A stretch of 64,000 nt of DNA. It comes from Clostridioides difficile CD160. GTDB taxonomy: Bacteria > Bacillota > Clostridia > Peptostreptococcales > Peptostreptococcaceae. Positions 7,514 to 16,870 of the stretch are shown here, in pieces; the stretch's first letter is position 1, and each line of letters starts with the position of its first letter. The translations under genes and the position numbers were made by a program. The DNA lies in contig NZ_AVHW01000086.1 of the NCBI RefSeq assembly GCF_000449425.2, positions 124,001-188,000 of the forward strand, given 5' to 3'. The notes beneath the pieces are model-generated. The model saw only the letters and a program-made list of their open reading frames with translations. It was not told the origin of the DNA and searched no databases.

Positions 7514-9799
7514 TCACTCCTCATCATTTTTTGGTAACCCAAATAAAAGTTCTTCAAAATTTGAAATTGGCATTGGTTTTGCAAATACATAACCTTGAAT
7601 ATAGTCACAACCTATTTCTTTTAGCATTTTTACTTGATTATAATCTTCAACACCTTCTGCCACAGTAGTCATGGAAAGTGATTTCGCCATACCAATGATA
7701 CTACTTACTACAGACTTAGTACGACCATAGTTGTTTTTAGTATTTCTAAAAAATATCTTATCTAATTTTAATGTATCTACAGGTATATCCTGTATAAGAT
7801 TTAATGAAGAGTATCCACTTCCAAAATCATCCATAGAACATCCAAATCCCATTGAATGAATTTCATCAATAATGGCAGATAGGCGTTCAGTGTCTTCATA
7901 TACCATATTTTCTGTCAGCTCAATCTCAATATACTGTGAAGGTACATTATAACGTGAGAAAATTTCATAATACTTATCTAAAAATTTTTCATCTTTTAAT
8001 TGAATTCTTGAACAGTTTACAGAGATTTTTACTAAATCTTTACCTTCATCAAACCATCTTTGCAAAGTCATACAGACATTTTCAAACACCCATAAATCTA
8101 CGTTTACAATAAATCCATTTTTCTCAAATAATGGGATAAATGCATCTGGATAAATCATTCCCTCTGACTTACTAATCCAACGGACTAATGCCTCTGCCCC
8201 TCCTATTTTTTCATTTTCAGTCATATATTTAGGCTGTAGATATACTTGGAATTCTCCTTCTTCTAAGGCACTTTCCATCATATCTTCTAATTGTTTTTCA
8301 CGTACTAATTGTTGACGAACTTTTTCATTATAAATCGAGTACTTTATCTTATTATTTTTAAAATCTTTTGTAGAATCACGCAGTGCAAGCTTTGCACGGT
8401 CTGCCATGTATGGAAATTCCATAGAAGTATCTGTAATTATAAAAACACCAAACTGCATAGAAAGAGAAGCCCATTCAAACCCATACTTTCCAGAATTTTT
8501 CATTATGGCATTATACCAATCTTCAAATCTTTTAGTTAGAGAAGTGTCTTCACTATATGTTATAAGTATACAGAAGTTATCTGCAAACAATCTTCCCATA
8601 CATTCATTAGGAGCTAAAAGAGATGTTATACCATCATATACTCCACGTAATATAGAATCTCCAGCTTCTCTTCCAAACTGGTCATTTAGCATTTTAAACT
8701 TTTCAATATTCATATATACAAGTGCATGTTGTTCAGATGATTGTTTCAATAATTCATCTGAGATATTATAAAATCGTTGTATTGTATTTCCTCTAGTTAC
8801 AGTATCTACATAAGCAATATACTCTAAGTTCTTCTTATGTCTATAAAAAGATATTATCAAAGCTATTGTAAGAATTGCAAATGCTAGTGTTATAAAACCA
8901 CATAATAATAATGTAATCTTCAACAATAAGTTTGACTTTGCATTTACTACAGATACTGGCACAAAAGTTAACAAGTACCAATCCTCCTGTCCAATAGGAA
9001 TATATACCATATATTCATGTGAACCATTTAATTTAAATCCTACTTGCCCACTAAGATTATTGTTTATATCATTTTTCATCTTATTAAAATCACTATTAGA
9101 GTCTAACTTAGATTGACTTATAGTGTTCAGTATATTATACCCTGTTTTTTCAGCAATAGGAGATGACGAACGAACTACAACAGTACCATCTTTATTGATA
9201 ATATGTGAATATGCTTGATTATTAAATGAAGTCATAGATAACACTTTATCAAAAGATTCAGGAGAGTAACTTATTGCAAGTGCAACTATATTTTTATTAT
9301 CAATAACCACACTATCTAGTGGTACAGCAAAAACTATACATTCCTTATTATCTATCATTTGTGATGTAGACATAGACTCTTTCTTATTTATGACAGCATC
9401 TTGAAGGTATGTGTCACTACTAAGAGATACTGATTTACCATCAGAATTGTATGCAACTCCATTTTCATCAATCATCATAATATCTTGACAATTCCAATAT
9501 TTTTTTTGAGAATCCATCATAGGCTTTGCTTTATGAAAAGAATCTATATTTGTATTTTTTATCATTAATGCTATTGTATCTAATATAGAGTAACTGTCAT
9601 CAATAATCTTACTCACATTACTCCCTATTCTATTAGATATTTCTTGAAGATAGTTACTACTTTCTTCTTGCACAGTATTTCTCAATTTGCAATAGTATTT
9701 AAAACATACTATACCCATAAAAAAACATATAACTATGAATACTATCGCTATTGTTCTAACCATTTGTGCGCTGTTTAACGTTTTTCTTTTTACACTCAT
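7514..9799 (-). CDS. Membrane sensor with Cache-like, degenerate GGDEF and EAL domains (c-di-GMP phosphodiesterase)
   Basis: A 761-residue protein, likely hydrolysing cyclic di-GMP. Two membrane helices (about residues 15-35 and 290-315) flank an external region of the double-Cache type. The GGDEF domain is degenerate: the signature site reads R-L-F-A-D-N-F. The EAL domain keeps Q-P-K-Y, A-E-A-L-V-R-W, E-N-M-V-Y-E-D and D-D-F-G-S-G-Y-S-S-L, so it should be active. The start at 9799 has AAGGGG upstream; an upstream in-frame start at 9898 would add a low-complexity tail without a ribosome site. It is co-transcribed with the downstream lipoprotein. Cyclic di-GMP turnover in this species is tied to motility and adhesion. 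Confidence 0.85.
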   Translation of the reverse strand: MSVKRKTLNSAQMVRTIAIVFIVICFFMGIVCFKYYCKLRNTVQEESSNYLQEISNRIGSNVSKIIDDSYSILDTIALMIKNTNIDSFHKAKPMMDSQKKYWNCQDIMMIDENGVAYNSDGKSVSLSSDTYLQDAVINKKESMSTSQMIDNKECIVFAVPLDSVVIDNKNIVALAISYSPESFDKVLSMTSFNNQAYSHIINKDGTVVVRSSSPIAEKTGYNILNTISQSKLDSNSDFNKMKNDINNNLSGQVGFKLNGSHEYMVYIPIGQEDWYLLTFVPVSVVNAKSNLLLKITLLLCGFITLAFAILTIALIISFYRHKKNLEYIAYVDTVTRGNTIQRFYNISDELLKQSSEQHALVYMNIEKFKMLNDQFGREAGDSILRGVYDGITSLLAPNECMGRLFADNFCILITYSEDTSLTKRFEDWYNAIMKNSGKYGFEWASLSMQFGVFIITDTSMEFPYMADRAKLALRDSTKDFKNNKIKYSIYNEKVRQQLVREKQLEDMMESALEEGEFQVYLQPKYMTENEKIGGAEALVRWISKSEGMIYPDAFIPLFEKNGFIVNVDLWVFENVCMTLQRWFDEGKDLVKISVNCSRIQLKDEKFLDKYYEIFSRYNVPSQYIEIELTENMVYEDTERLSAIIDEIHSMGFGCSMDDFGSGYSSLNLIQDIPVDTLKLDKIFFRNTKNNYGRTKSVVSSIIGMAKSLSMTTVAEGVEDYNQVKMLKEIGCDYIQGYVFAKPMPISNFEELLFGLPKNDEE

Positions 9800-10515
9800 A
9801 TAATATATATCCCCTTGAATAATAAATCTAAATATGTATGAATAATTTAAAAATTTCGAATTTAACTTAAGCTTCAAGTAAGTTATTGTATAATACAAAT
9901 TTAGATTAACAATAATTTAAATATCTTTATTTATACAAGAATGTTATTTTCTACTACCCTCTATTACTTAAGAAAATAGGAAATTATTGTATTTTCATTA
10001 CTAATCTCATAATAATCAATCCTTAAAAAATAAACACTTGATAGCCATTTTTATCAATTTATAAAAGATGGTTTAATTATTCTATTAGTTATTAGAAATA
10101 ATTAATAATTAATTTTTTAATATAGCAACCTATCCTTATTATAGCTTCTATATTTTAATTTTGGAATAGTTTAGATATTTTTTATATTTATATATAATAA
10201 TATCTTGATTTTTTTTAAAACCTATGTGCAACATATCTTTAAACATACCAAAAATCTTACTATGTACTTATATTTTAGTGCTATATTTATGTTTTAATAT
10301 ATAATAACAATACTATAAAAATAAAATGACAAAAATATTAATAAACATTATCTTATACTGAGTTATCTGTAAATAAAAAAGGCTAACACTATAAAACCAA
10401 ATAAGCTGATTTTAAGGTATTAACCTTATATTGAATAATTGACTAGATAAAATAATCCATTTTAAAACTCATACTAAAATCAATTGTCCTTATTTTTACA
10501 TTTTTATATTAAAAA
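9800..10515. other. 716-base intergenic region
   Basis: Very AT-rich, with no credible gene. It should contain the promoter of the EAL gene, but no confident -35/-10 pair was picked out, and no c-di-GMP riboswitch motif was seen. Its left half ends in the terminator of the sigma-54 regulator (10380-10427). Confidence 0.5.
10374..10427 (-). terminator. Terminator of the sigma-54 regulator gene
   Basis: On the minus strand AGGTTAATAC pairs with GTGTTAGCCT (two G-U pairs), with further pairing inside the loop, followed by TTTTTTATTT. It lies about 90 bases after the regulator stop codon. Confidence 0.7.
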
Positions 10516-13440
10516 TTAACTTAATATCTTTTTTATTTCATTTTTATCTTCAGTATTTAATAGAACTTCTAAAGTATGTTGGTCATTAATTTTTGAAAAC
10601 AAGCTTCGTATTTCTTTTTTATTGTTTTCTTTAAGTGCTAATAATACTACCAAATCTACCATAAATTTATTATCCCATACAATAGGTTTATTTAATCTTG
10701 CTATGGCTATTGCAGGCTTTATAACGTTTTCTGGAAGACCATGTGGTACAGCTACCTTTGAGCCCATTACAACACTTCCCATAGCTTCTCTTTTATATAC
10801 ACTTAAGATATACTTTGAATCTACATATCCACCTTCTTCAAGCTTTGAAACAAGAGTATCAATTATATACTCCTTTGAAATTCCTTCAAAATTGTATAAA
10901 ATCAAATCTTCATGTATTAAATTATCCAATTTATTATCACTATTTAAAGCTGGTTGTTTATTATTTAAGTGTTCTAAAACTTTATTAATACCATTTTTTC
11001 CAAGTACCTCGTTATAAGAGATAAAAGGTACATTTTTATAATCTATATCAATAGTTCCACAGATAGCAATAATATTATATTCAGTTTCAATATCATTTAA
11101 CTCTTCTTCTAAATTATTATTTAAAAAAGCAATTGGCTTTACTTCAATTGAAGTATCATACTCCTTAATTTGTTTTTCTATATGCTCCTTTAAATTTAAA
11201 GCTGTGCCTACACCACTCAAGCACAATGTAATAATTACATTTTTCTTCCCATACTCATTTTTTCTATAACTAAACTTATTTGTATTTATCATGGCATAAT
11301 TTTTATTTTTCTTTAAATCCGCTATTATCCCATCTAAACTTTTTCCTTCAATAGTTGCAAGTTTTCCTGCTTCCATTGCCAATAATGTATCTACTCTGTT
11401 TACGGTTTTACATCTAATACCAAGTCTTTTTTCAACCTCATCACCAAGAATTACTAAAGAACCCATATCAATTAGGACTAGAATCCCTTTTCTAGCTTCT
11501 ATCTTCCGAAGTTCCTCTAATACATGTTCTATACCTTCTGATGGTGAATCCGTAAGTGCTATTTCTATACCCAATGTACATTCTATACCAAGAATATGGT
11601 TTACGACATTAGACATTTCAATACCGACTTTACCATGTGTAACTATTACTACTTTTACTTTATCTTTTATACTTTCCTCATTATAGCAAAATTTATTTAT
11701 ATAATAAGCTAAATATCCAAGTTCATCTTCTGGAAATGTAACTTGTGTTAAGTCTTCTACTATACCCATTATATATCTGGATAACTCATATTCCATTGGC
11801 ATTGATGCTTTTATTTTATCTAAACTCGGATTTATTATAGGTTTACCATCTTTTATTCTACCTATAGCATGTTCGATGTGAATTGCTAGAGCTAAATATA
11901 GCCCTTGATTTACATGTTTAAACTGCTCTTTAATAAATATTATTACCTTATCCATTATCTCTAGTGTAGACTCTTTTAATTGTCCACCCCAGTCTATTCT
12001 ACTTCTCCTGTCAGACAAGTTTTTATTATTTTTAATAGCATTAAACTTTTTATCTAACTTTTCTATAAATGCATTTTTTAATTCTTCTTCAGAAAAACAT
12101 TTACTCTCCAGAACCTTAAGTTCTTTTTCTGCATAATTGTATATTTCACTTATCTCATTATCTGATAAAATTCTATTTTTCCCACTAACCAATTCACTAA
12201 TATCTATATATATATCTTCAACTGAGAACTCAGAATACTTTTCATTTTCACAATTACAATCATAATATCCACTTTTTATATAATCCCTTAAACTATCTAA
12301 ATCTATAATTACCTTATCGCTAGAAAATATTGATTTGCTAAAAGCCCTAGCACAGGTTACTTGTATATCACTCTTTAACTGACCTATATTTCCAGTACAC
12401 TTATAATTCATTAGTGCACACATAACTTCTTTAGTTATTATAAAATTCTTGTTTACTCGTTTTGCTTCTCTTTCAAAAAACTTTATTATTATTTCATATC
12501 TTTCAGACTTCGGTCTTTCACTCATATTAGGTAAATTTATTACCATTGGTATACGTCTTCTAAATGTTTGAAGTAAATTAGAATTTGGATTTTCTGTTGT
12601 AGCACTTATTATGAGAACATTTGCCTTTCTAGTAGAACTACTTTCTCCTAACCTTCTAAATTCTCCTCTATCTATTAATGAAAATAATATCTCTTGCCCA
12701 GCAGCAGGCAATCTATGAATTTCATCTAAAAATAAAATTCCATTATCAGCTTGTTCTACAAGACCTTCTCTATTTGCATCGGCTCCTGTATATGCACCTT
12801 TTACTACTCCAAAAAGTTGAGCTATCAATAAATTAGGATTTTCTGCATAATCTGCACAGTTAAACACTATAAACGGACTGTTCTCTTCTTTGATATTGTT
12901 TTTTACAGCATATTTATACATACATGTAGCTAGTTCACTTTTTCCTACACCTGTCTCTCCATATATTATAGTATGAAGACCATTAGGAGGATACATTATT
13001 GCTGACTTAGCTAAGTTTACCTTTTCTTTTAGGCTTCCTTTTATACCTATCAAGTCTTCAAATCCATCTTCTTCTACAGCCTTACTTACCTTTACATGCT
13101 TTCCCGATGATGCTGGTTCTTTATCTTTAATACCACTCTTTGACTGATTCAAATTTTCTTCTTTTAACAGTTTGGACACTGCACTTCTTGATATGTTATA
13201 TCCATTTTCTATTAATATCTCAGTTATTTTTCTTTCAGACATATGAGGGTTTTCACTTACAATTTTTGATATATCTTTTATTAATATTGTTTTTCTTCTT
13301 TCTCTTGAATCTAAAATATTATTCTTCTTTCTGACTGCTATAACTTCAGACCTAGCTACGTCTAACATTTCAGCAAGTTCTTGGTCTGTATATGGATTTT
13401 TTTTATCTTCTCTTTGTATTTCTCTTAATATTTTATCCAT
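10516..13440 (-). CDS. LevR-type sigma-54-dependent activator with PTS regulatory domains
   Basis: A 974-residue activator. In order: N-terminal helix-turn-helix region (about 1-100), AAA+ sigma-54 interaction domain (about 130-370) with Walker A G-E-T-G-V-G-K-S-E, the sigma-54 contact loop as G-A-Y-T-G-A and Walker B G-I-L-F-L-D-E-I-H, a PRD domain (about 480-590, with H-I-E-H), a mannose-type EIIA domain (V-T-H-G-K-V-G), a galactitol-type EIIB-like domain (C-L-S-G-V-G-T-A) and a C-terminal fructose-type EIIA domain (V-A-V-P-H-G-L-P). Several sites could be phosphorylated by PTS proteins. The ATG at 13440 has GAGGAGG upstream. The sigma-54 promoter of the gat operon 7 kb away is the best target in this window, which is inference. 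Confidence 0.88.
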   Translation of the reverse strand: MDKILREIQREDKKNPYTDQELAEMLDVARSEVIAVRKKNNILDSRERRKTILIKDISKIVSENPHMSERKITEILIENGYNISRSAVSKLLKEENLNQSKSGIKDKEPASSGKHVKVSKAVEEDGFEDLIGIKGSLKEKVNLAKSAIMYPPNGLHTIIYGETGVGKSELATCMYKYAVKNNIKEENSPFIVFNCADYAENPNLLIAQLFGVVKGAYTGADANREGLVEQADNGILFLDEIHRLPAAGQEILFSLIDRGEFRRLGESSSTRKANVLIISATTENPNSNLLQTFRRRIPMVINLPNMSERPKSERYEIIIKFFEREAKRVNKNFIITKEVMCALMNYKCTGNIGQLKSDIQVTCARAFSKSIFSSDKVIIDLDSLRDYIKSGYYDCNCENEKYSEFSVEDIYIDISELVSGKNRILSDNEISEIYNYAEKELKVLESKCFSEEELKNAFIEKLDKKFNAIKNNKNLSDRRSRIDWGGQLKESTLEIMDKVIIFIKEQFKHVNQGLYLALAIHIEHAIGRIKDGKPIINPSLDKIKASMPMEYELSRYIMGIVEDLTQVTFPEDELGYLAYYINKFCYNEESIKDKVKVVIVTHGKVGIEMSNVVNHILGIECTLGIEIALTDSPSEGIEHVLEELRKIEARKGILVLIDMGSLVILGDEVEKRLGIRCKTVNRVDTLLAMEAGKLATIEGKSLDGIIADLKKNKNYAMINTNKFSYRKNEYGKKNVIITLCLSGVGTALNLKEHIEKQIKEYDTSIEVKPIAFLNNNLEEELNDIETEYNIIAICGTIDIDYKNVPFISYNEVLGKNGINKVLEHLNNKQPALNSDNKLDNLIHEDLILYNFEGISKEYIIDTLVSKLEEGGYVDSKYILSVYKREAMGSVVMGSKVAVPHGLPENVIKPAIAIARLNKPIVWDNKFMVDLVVLLALKENNKKEIRSLFSKINDQHTLEVLLNTEDKNEIKKILS

Positions 13441-13495
13441 TTTTCGCCTCCTCACTTAAAAAATTAATCTATTTCAATATATTATACACCAAAAT

Positions 13496-13522
13496 AAGAC
13501 TAGGCAAAATAGCCTAGCCTTA
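13496..13522 (-). terminator. Terminator after the transaldolase-family gene
   Basis: On the minus strand AAGGCTAGGC and GCCTAGTCTT pair across a TATTTT loop, followed by ATTTT. It lies 55 bases after the stop at 13578 and separates xpt-tal from the regulator gene. Confidence 0.7.
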
Positions 13523-13577
13523 TTACTTAGAATTTCCATAATAGCCACTTTAATATACTTATAATCACACTTTACAA

Positions 13578-14228
13578 TTATAATTTTAAAGAAGCACCTT
13601 CCCAATCCTTCATAAAGCTATCTATTCCTTTGTCTGTCAAAGGATGCTTAATCATTTGGTTTATAACTTTAAGAGGAACTGTTGCTATATCTGCTCCCAT
13701 TCTAGCAGCCTGTAAAACATGTATTGGATTTCTAACACTAGCAACTATTATTTGAGCCTCAATACTATTTACACTAAATATGTCAACGATTTCTTCAATT
13801 AAATCAAGACCATTTTGTGATATGTCATCTAATCTTCCAACAAAAGGACTTACATATGTAGCACCAGCTCTAGCAGCTAAAAGAGCTTGTCCGGCAGAGA
13901 ATATAAGTGTAACGTTAGTTTTTATACCTTTACTTGATAGTACTTTTACTGCTTTTAATCCTTCTGCTGTCATAGGTATTTTTATAACTATATTTTTATG
14001 TATCTTAGATAATTTTTCTGCTTCTTCTATCATTCCTTTATGCTCTAAACTTATTACTTCTGCACTTATTGGTCCATCTATTATTTCGCTTATTTCTTTA
14101 ACTACCTCTATAAAATCTCTACCTTCTTTAGCTATTAGTGATGGATTGGTAGTCACTCCACATATCACACCTAAATCATTTGCTTCTTTTATCTCTTCAA
14201 TATTGGCTGTGTCTATAAAAAATCTCAT
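13578..14228 (-). CDS. Transaldolase / fructose-6-phosphate aldolase family protein
   Basis: A 216-residue small transaldolase-family enzyme, probably cytoplasmic, exchanging or cleaving three-carbon units of sugar phosphates. Recognisable motifs are [11 protein letters not shown] at the start, [13 protein letters not shown], the Schiff-base lysine in [11 protein letters not shown] and [13 protein letters not shown]. The start at 14228 follows GGAGG by eight bases; an upstream start at 14273 lacks a site. It lies 64 bases after xpt and may share its riboswitch-controlled transcript. The family includes both transaldolase and fructose-6-phosphate aldolase; sequence alone does not separate them here. 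Confidence 0.88.
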   Translation of the reverse strand: MRFFIDTANIEEIKEANDLGVICGVTTNPSLIAKEGRDFIEVVKEISEIIDGPISAEVISLEHKGMIEEAEKLSKIHKNIVIKIPMTAEGLKAVKVLSSKGIKTNVTLIFSAGQALLAARAGATYVSPFVGRLDDISQNGLDLIEEIVDIFSVNSIEAQIIVASVRNPIHVLQAARMGADIATVPLKVINQMIKHPLTDKGIDSFMKDWEGASLKL

Positions 14229-14292
14229 AAAAAAATCCTCCATAATTACATAATTAAAATATGTGCTAAACACAAGTATATAATATCATAAA

Positions 14293-14865
14293 TTATCTAA
14301 AGTTTACAGTTCCATTATCTATAGATTCTACTACTGCCAAAGATTCTAATCTTACATTATTGGCCTTTAAAAGTGCTCCTCCAGCTTGGAAACCTTTTTC
14401 AATAACAATTCCTACTCCAACTAAGTTTGCTTCTGCTTGCTCAATTAAATCTTTAAGACCAAGAGCAGCCCTTCCATTTGCCAAGAAATCATCTACTATC
14501 AGTATCTTTTCACCTTTGTTTATATACTTTTTAGAAACTTTAACTGAGTATTCCTTAGCCTTAGTGAATGAATATACATTAGTTTCATACACGTCTTTAT
14601 CTAAGTTCTTAGATTCCGATTTTTTTGCAAATACTACAGGTGCATTATCAAAATACTGCGAAACAATTGATGCTATAGCTATTCCTGAAGCTTCTATTGT
14701 AAATATTTTATCTACCTTTTCTCCTTTAAATCTCTCTTTGAACTCTCTTCCTATTTCATTTAAAAAAGCTACGTCAATTTGATGATTTAAAAAGCTATCA
14801 ACTTTTAGTATGTCATTTCCTGAAACACTGCCTTCTCTCAATATCTTTTCTTGTAAAGCCTTCAT
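14293..14865 (-). CDS. xpt: Xanthine phosphoribosyltransferase
   Basis: Purine salvage enzyme of 190 residues that makes XMP from xanthine and PRPP. The start [12 protein letters not shown] and the PRPP-binding loop [13 protein letters not shown] are characteristic of bacterial Xpt, and the length is exactly that of the family. A guanine riboswitch with terminator occupies the leader at 14963-15130, as in Bacillus xpt-pbuX, though no purine permease gene follows here; a transaldolase-family gene does instead. Confidence 0.93.
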   Translation of the reverse strand: MKALQEKILREGSVSGNDILKVDSFLNHQIDVAFLNEIGREFKERFKGEKVDKIFTIEASGIAIASIVSQYFDNAPVVFAKKSESKNLDKDVYETNVYSFTKAKEYSVKVSKKYINKGEKILIVDDFLANGRAALGLKDLIEQAEANLVGVGIVIEKGFQAGGALLKANNVRLESLAVVESIDNGTVNFR

Positions 14866-14962
14866 TGAACTCCCACCTAACCCTTTCTAAAATTATATTA
14901 ATAAAAAAATTATATTTGCTCTAATTTTACTATCTATACTACTAGTATTTTATATTAAAATA

Positions 14963-14999
14963 CTAAAAAAGCTCCTGTCTATATCATAGACAGGAGCTT
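14963..14999 (-). terminator. Riboswitch-controlled terminator of xpt
   Basis: On the minus strand AAGCTCCTGTCTAT pairs perfectly with ATAGACAGGAGCTT and is followed by TTTTTT. Its 5' arm contains CTCCTGT, which is complementary to ACAGGAG at the 3' side of the riboswitch P1 helix (15061-15067), so the terminator and an antiterminator are mutually exclusive. Confidence 0.92.
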
Positions 15000-15059
15000 A
15001 AAATTCAAAGTAATTAACTTAATATATAATTTAAAATAAGTATAAACTATATCTTCTTC

Positions 15060-15130
15060 ACTCCTGTAGTCAAGCTATTAATGGTAGCTTAGTAGAAACA
15101 TTTGAACCGTATTATCAAAAATATACAGGT
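15060..15130 (-). ncRNA. Purine (guanine-class) riboswitch upstream of xpt
   Basis: On the minus strand the leader shows P1 (CCTGTA with TACAGG), ATACGG in the J1/2-P2 region, the invariant GTTTCTAC of J2/3, and GACTAC before the P1 3' strand. The specificity base is the C of GACTA, which marks guanine or hypoxanthine binding rather than adenine (GATTA). Ligand binding should stabilise P1, free the terminator at 14963-14999 and switch xpt off. Confidence 0.92.
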
Positions 15131-15252
15131 AAATATATTAATTTATTCTTTTTAATTATATATTATAATTCTCTATTATTCAACAAATAATTCAAACTGT
15201 GTAGAATAATATACCATAAATAGTTTATCAACACTCAATTTTTCAAGCAAAT

Positions 15253-16401
15253 TTATAAATTTTCCATAAATGTATAACTTTTTTCAATATTATCTAAAAG
15301 TTCATCATCATTTATATTAGCTATTTTAGCAATGGCTTTTTTTACCCCATTCAATTTTATCAACTCTTGTAATTCTACACTTTGAGCATCTTCACTATTA
15401 TTATAATGAAGTGCTGCACCTATTCCAAGAATCAAATTATCAACTGATAATCCATATGACTTTGCTGTAATTAAAGGTTTAATCAATCTATCTTTGTCAC
15501 TTAATTTTCTTAATGGCTCTCTTCCAACTCTAACTACATCGTCATTAAGATATGGATTTTTAAATCTATTTAAAATCTTATCAATATACTTATAGTGTGC
15601 TTTGGAATCAAAATTGTATTTTTTAATTAATCCTTCTCCACTTTCTATCATAGCATTTTTAACTATATTACAAATGTATTCATCTTTTATACTTTCTTCT
15701 ATAGTCTTATATCCTTTTAAATAGCCTATATAAGCTGTTATAGCATGTCCTGTATTTAGTGTAAACAATTTACGTTCAATATAAGCCATAAGATTGTCAG
15801 CTAAGTTCATTCCAACTATGTTTGGTATCTCTCCTTTAAATCCTTGTTTTTCAACATTCCATTCATAGAAATTTTCGACTGTTACATCAAGAGGATTTTC
15901 ATTTTTACCTGGAGGAACTATTCTATCAACTGAACAGTTTGGGAAACCAACATACATCTCTAAATAGTCCACTTCTTCCTTACTTAAATACTTAATAACT
16001 TCCTCTTTTAAAGAAGAACTTGCATATATTGCATTTTCGCAAGCTATTATATTTAGATTATATGTTAATCCATTTTCTTTTCTAGTCTTTATACCTTTTG
16101 CAATTGTAGAAGCTATTTTAGTTAAAACTAAAGGTCCAACTGCTGTAGTTATTATTTCAGCCTCTACAATCTCATCTATTATTTCTTCTTTTATAGATGA
16201 AACTCCACTTATATTATCAATTACTTCATCTATACATTCTACATCTCTTATGTGTATAGTGTATTTTTTATCTTTATTTATTGCGTTTAATATTTCTTCA
16301 TTTACATCAGCAAATACTACATGATAACCTGATTTAACTAATAAGCCTCCAATAAATCCTCTTCCAATATTTCCTGCTCCAAACTGAATTGCCTTTTTCA
16401 T
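15253..16401 (-). CDS. mtlD: Mannitol-1-phosphate 5-dehydrogenase
   Basis: A 382-residue NAD-dependent enzyme converting mannitol 1-phosphate to fructose 6-phosphate. The N-terminal nucleotide-binding motif is K-A-I-Q-F-G-A-G-N-I-G-R-G-F-I-G, and the mid-protein K-L-F-T-L-N-T-G-H-A motif of polyol-specific long-chain dehydrogenases is intact. It is the last gene of the mannitol operon, 18 bases after mtlF, with an AGGAGG ribosome site. Confidence 0.95.
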   Translation of the reverse strand: MKKAIQFGAGNIGRGFIGGLLVKSGYHVVFADVNEEILNAINKDKKYTIHIRDVECIDEVIDNISGVSSIKEEIIDEIVEAEIITTAVGPLVLTKIASTIAKGIKTRKENGLTYNLNIIACENAIYASSSLKEEVIKYLSKEEVDYLEMYVGFPNCSVDRIVPPGKNENPLDVTVENFYEWNVEKQGFKGEIPNIVGMNLADNLMAYIERKLFTLNTGHAITAYIGYLKGYKTIEESIKDEYICNIVKNAMIESGEGLIKKYNFDSKAHYKYIDKILNRFKNPYLNDDVVRVGREPLRKLSDKDRLIKPLITAKSYGLSVDNLILGIGAALHYNNSEDAQSVELQELIKLNGVKKAIAKIANINDDELLDNIEKSYTFMENL

Positions 16402-16419
16402 TTTAAGTTCCTCCTAAGA

Positions 16420-16842
16420 TTAGTTGGCAAAAGCTTCCATGAAAGCTTGTTTGTCATTTGAATTTTTTAGTCTTTCTGTTAAATCATCATCTAAAACTAT
16501 TGCTATATTAGATAATATCTCTAAATGTTCATCTCCAACACCAGCTATCCCTATTAATAAGTAAGCTTTTTCTCCATCAAAATCTATTCCATTAGGAAAT
16601 TGTAATATAACTATTCCTGAAGATAAAATTTCTTTTTTAGCTTCATTTACACCATGTGGAATAGCAACACCCATTCCCATATATGTAGTCATTACTTTTT
16701 CTCGTTCTAACATTGCTGGTATATATTCTTCTTTTACATACCCATTTTCAACTAATTTTCTTCCTGCTAAAGTTATAGCTTCTTCCTTTGAAACACTATC
16801 TAATCCTAAAAATATATTATTCTCATTTAATACTTTACTCAT
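16420..16842 (-). CDS. mtlF: PTS mannitol-specific EIIA component
   Basis: Stand-alone EIIA of 140 residues. It receives phosphate from HPr on the histidine of G-V-A-I-P-H-G-V-N-E and passes it to the EIIB domain of MtlA, which lacks its own EIIA domain. It lies between mtlR and mtlD in the usual clostridial order, with a GGAAGG site before the start. Confidence 0.93.
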   Translation of the reverse strand: MSKVLNENNIFLGLDSVSKEEAITLAGRKLVENGYVKEEYIPAMLEREKVMTTYMGMGVAIPHGVNEAKKEILSSGIVILQFPNGIDFDGEKAYLLIGIAGVGDEHLEILSNIAIVLDDDLTERLKNSNDKQAFMEAFAN

Positions 16843-16870
16843 AATATCAACCTTCCTTTTTAATATAATT

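Noticed and set aside
9800-10515. c-di-GMP riboswitch upstream of the EAL gene
   Set aside because: Looked for the typical conserved blocks and did not find them.
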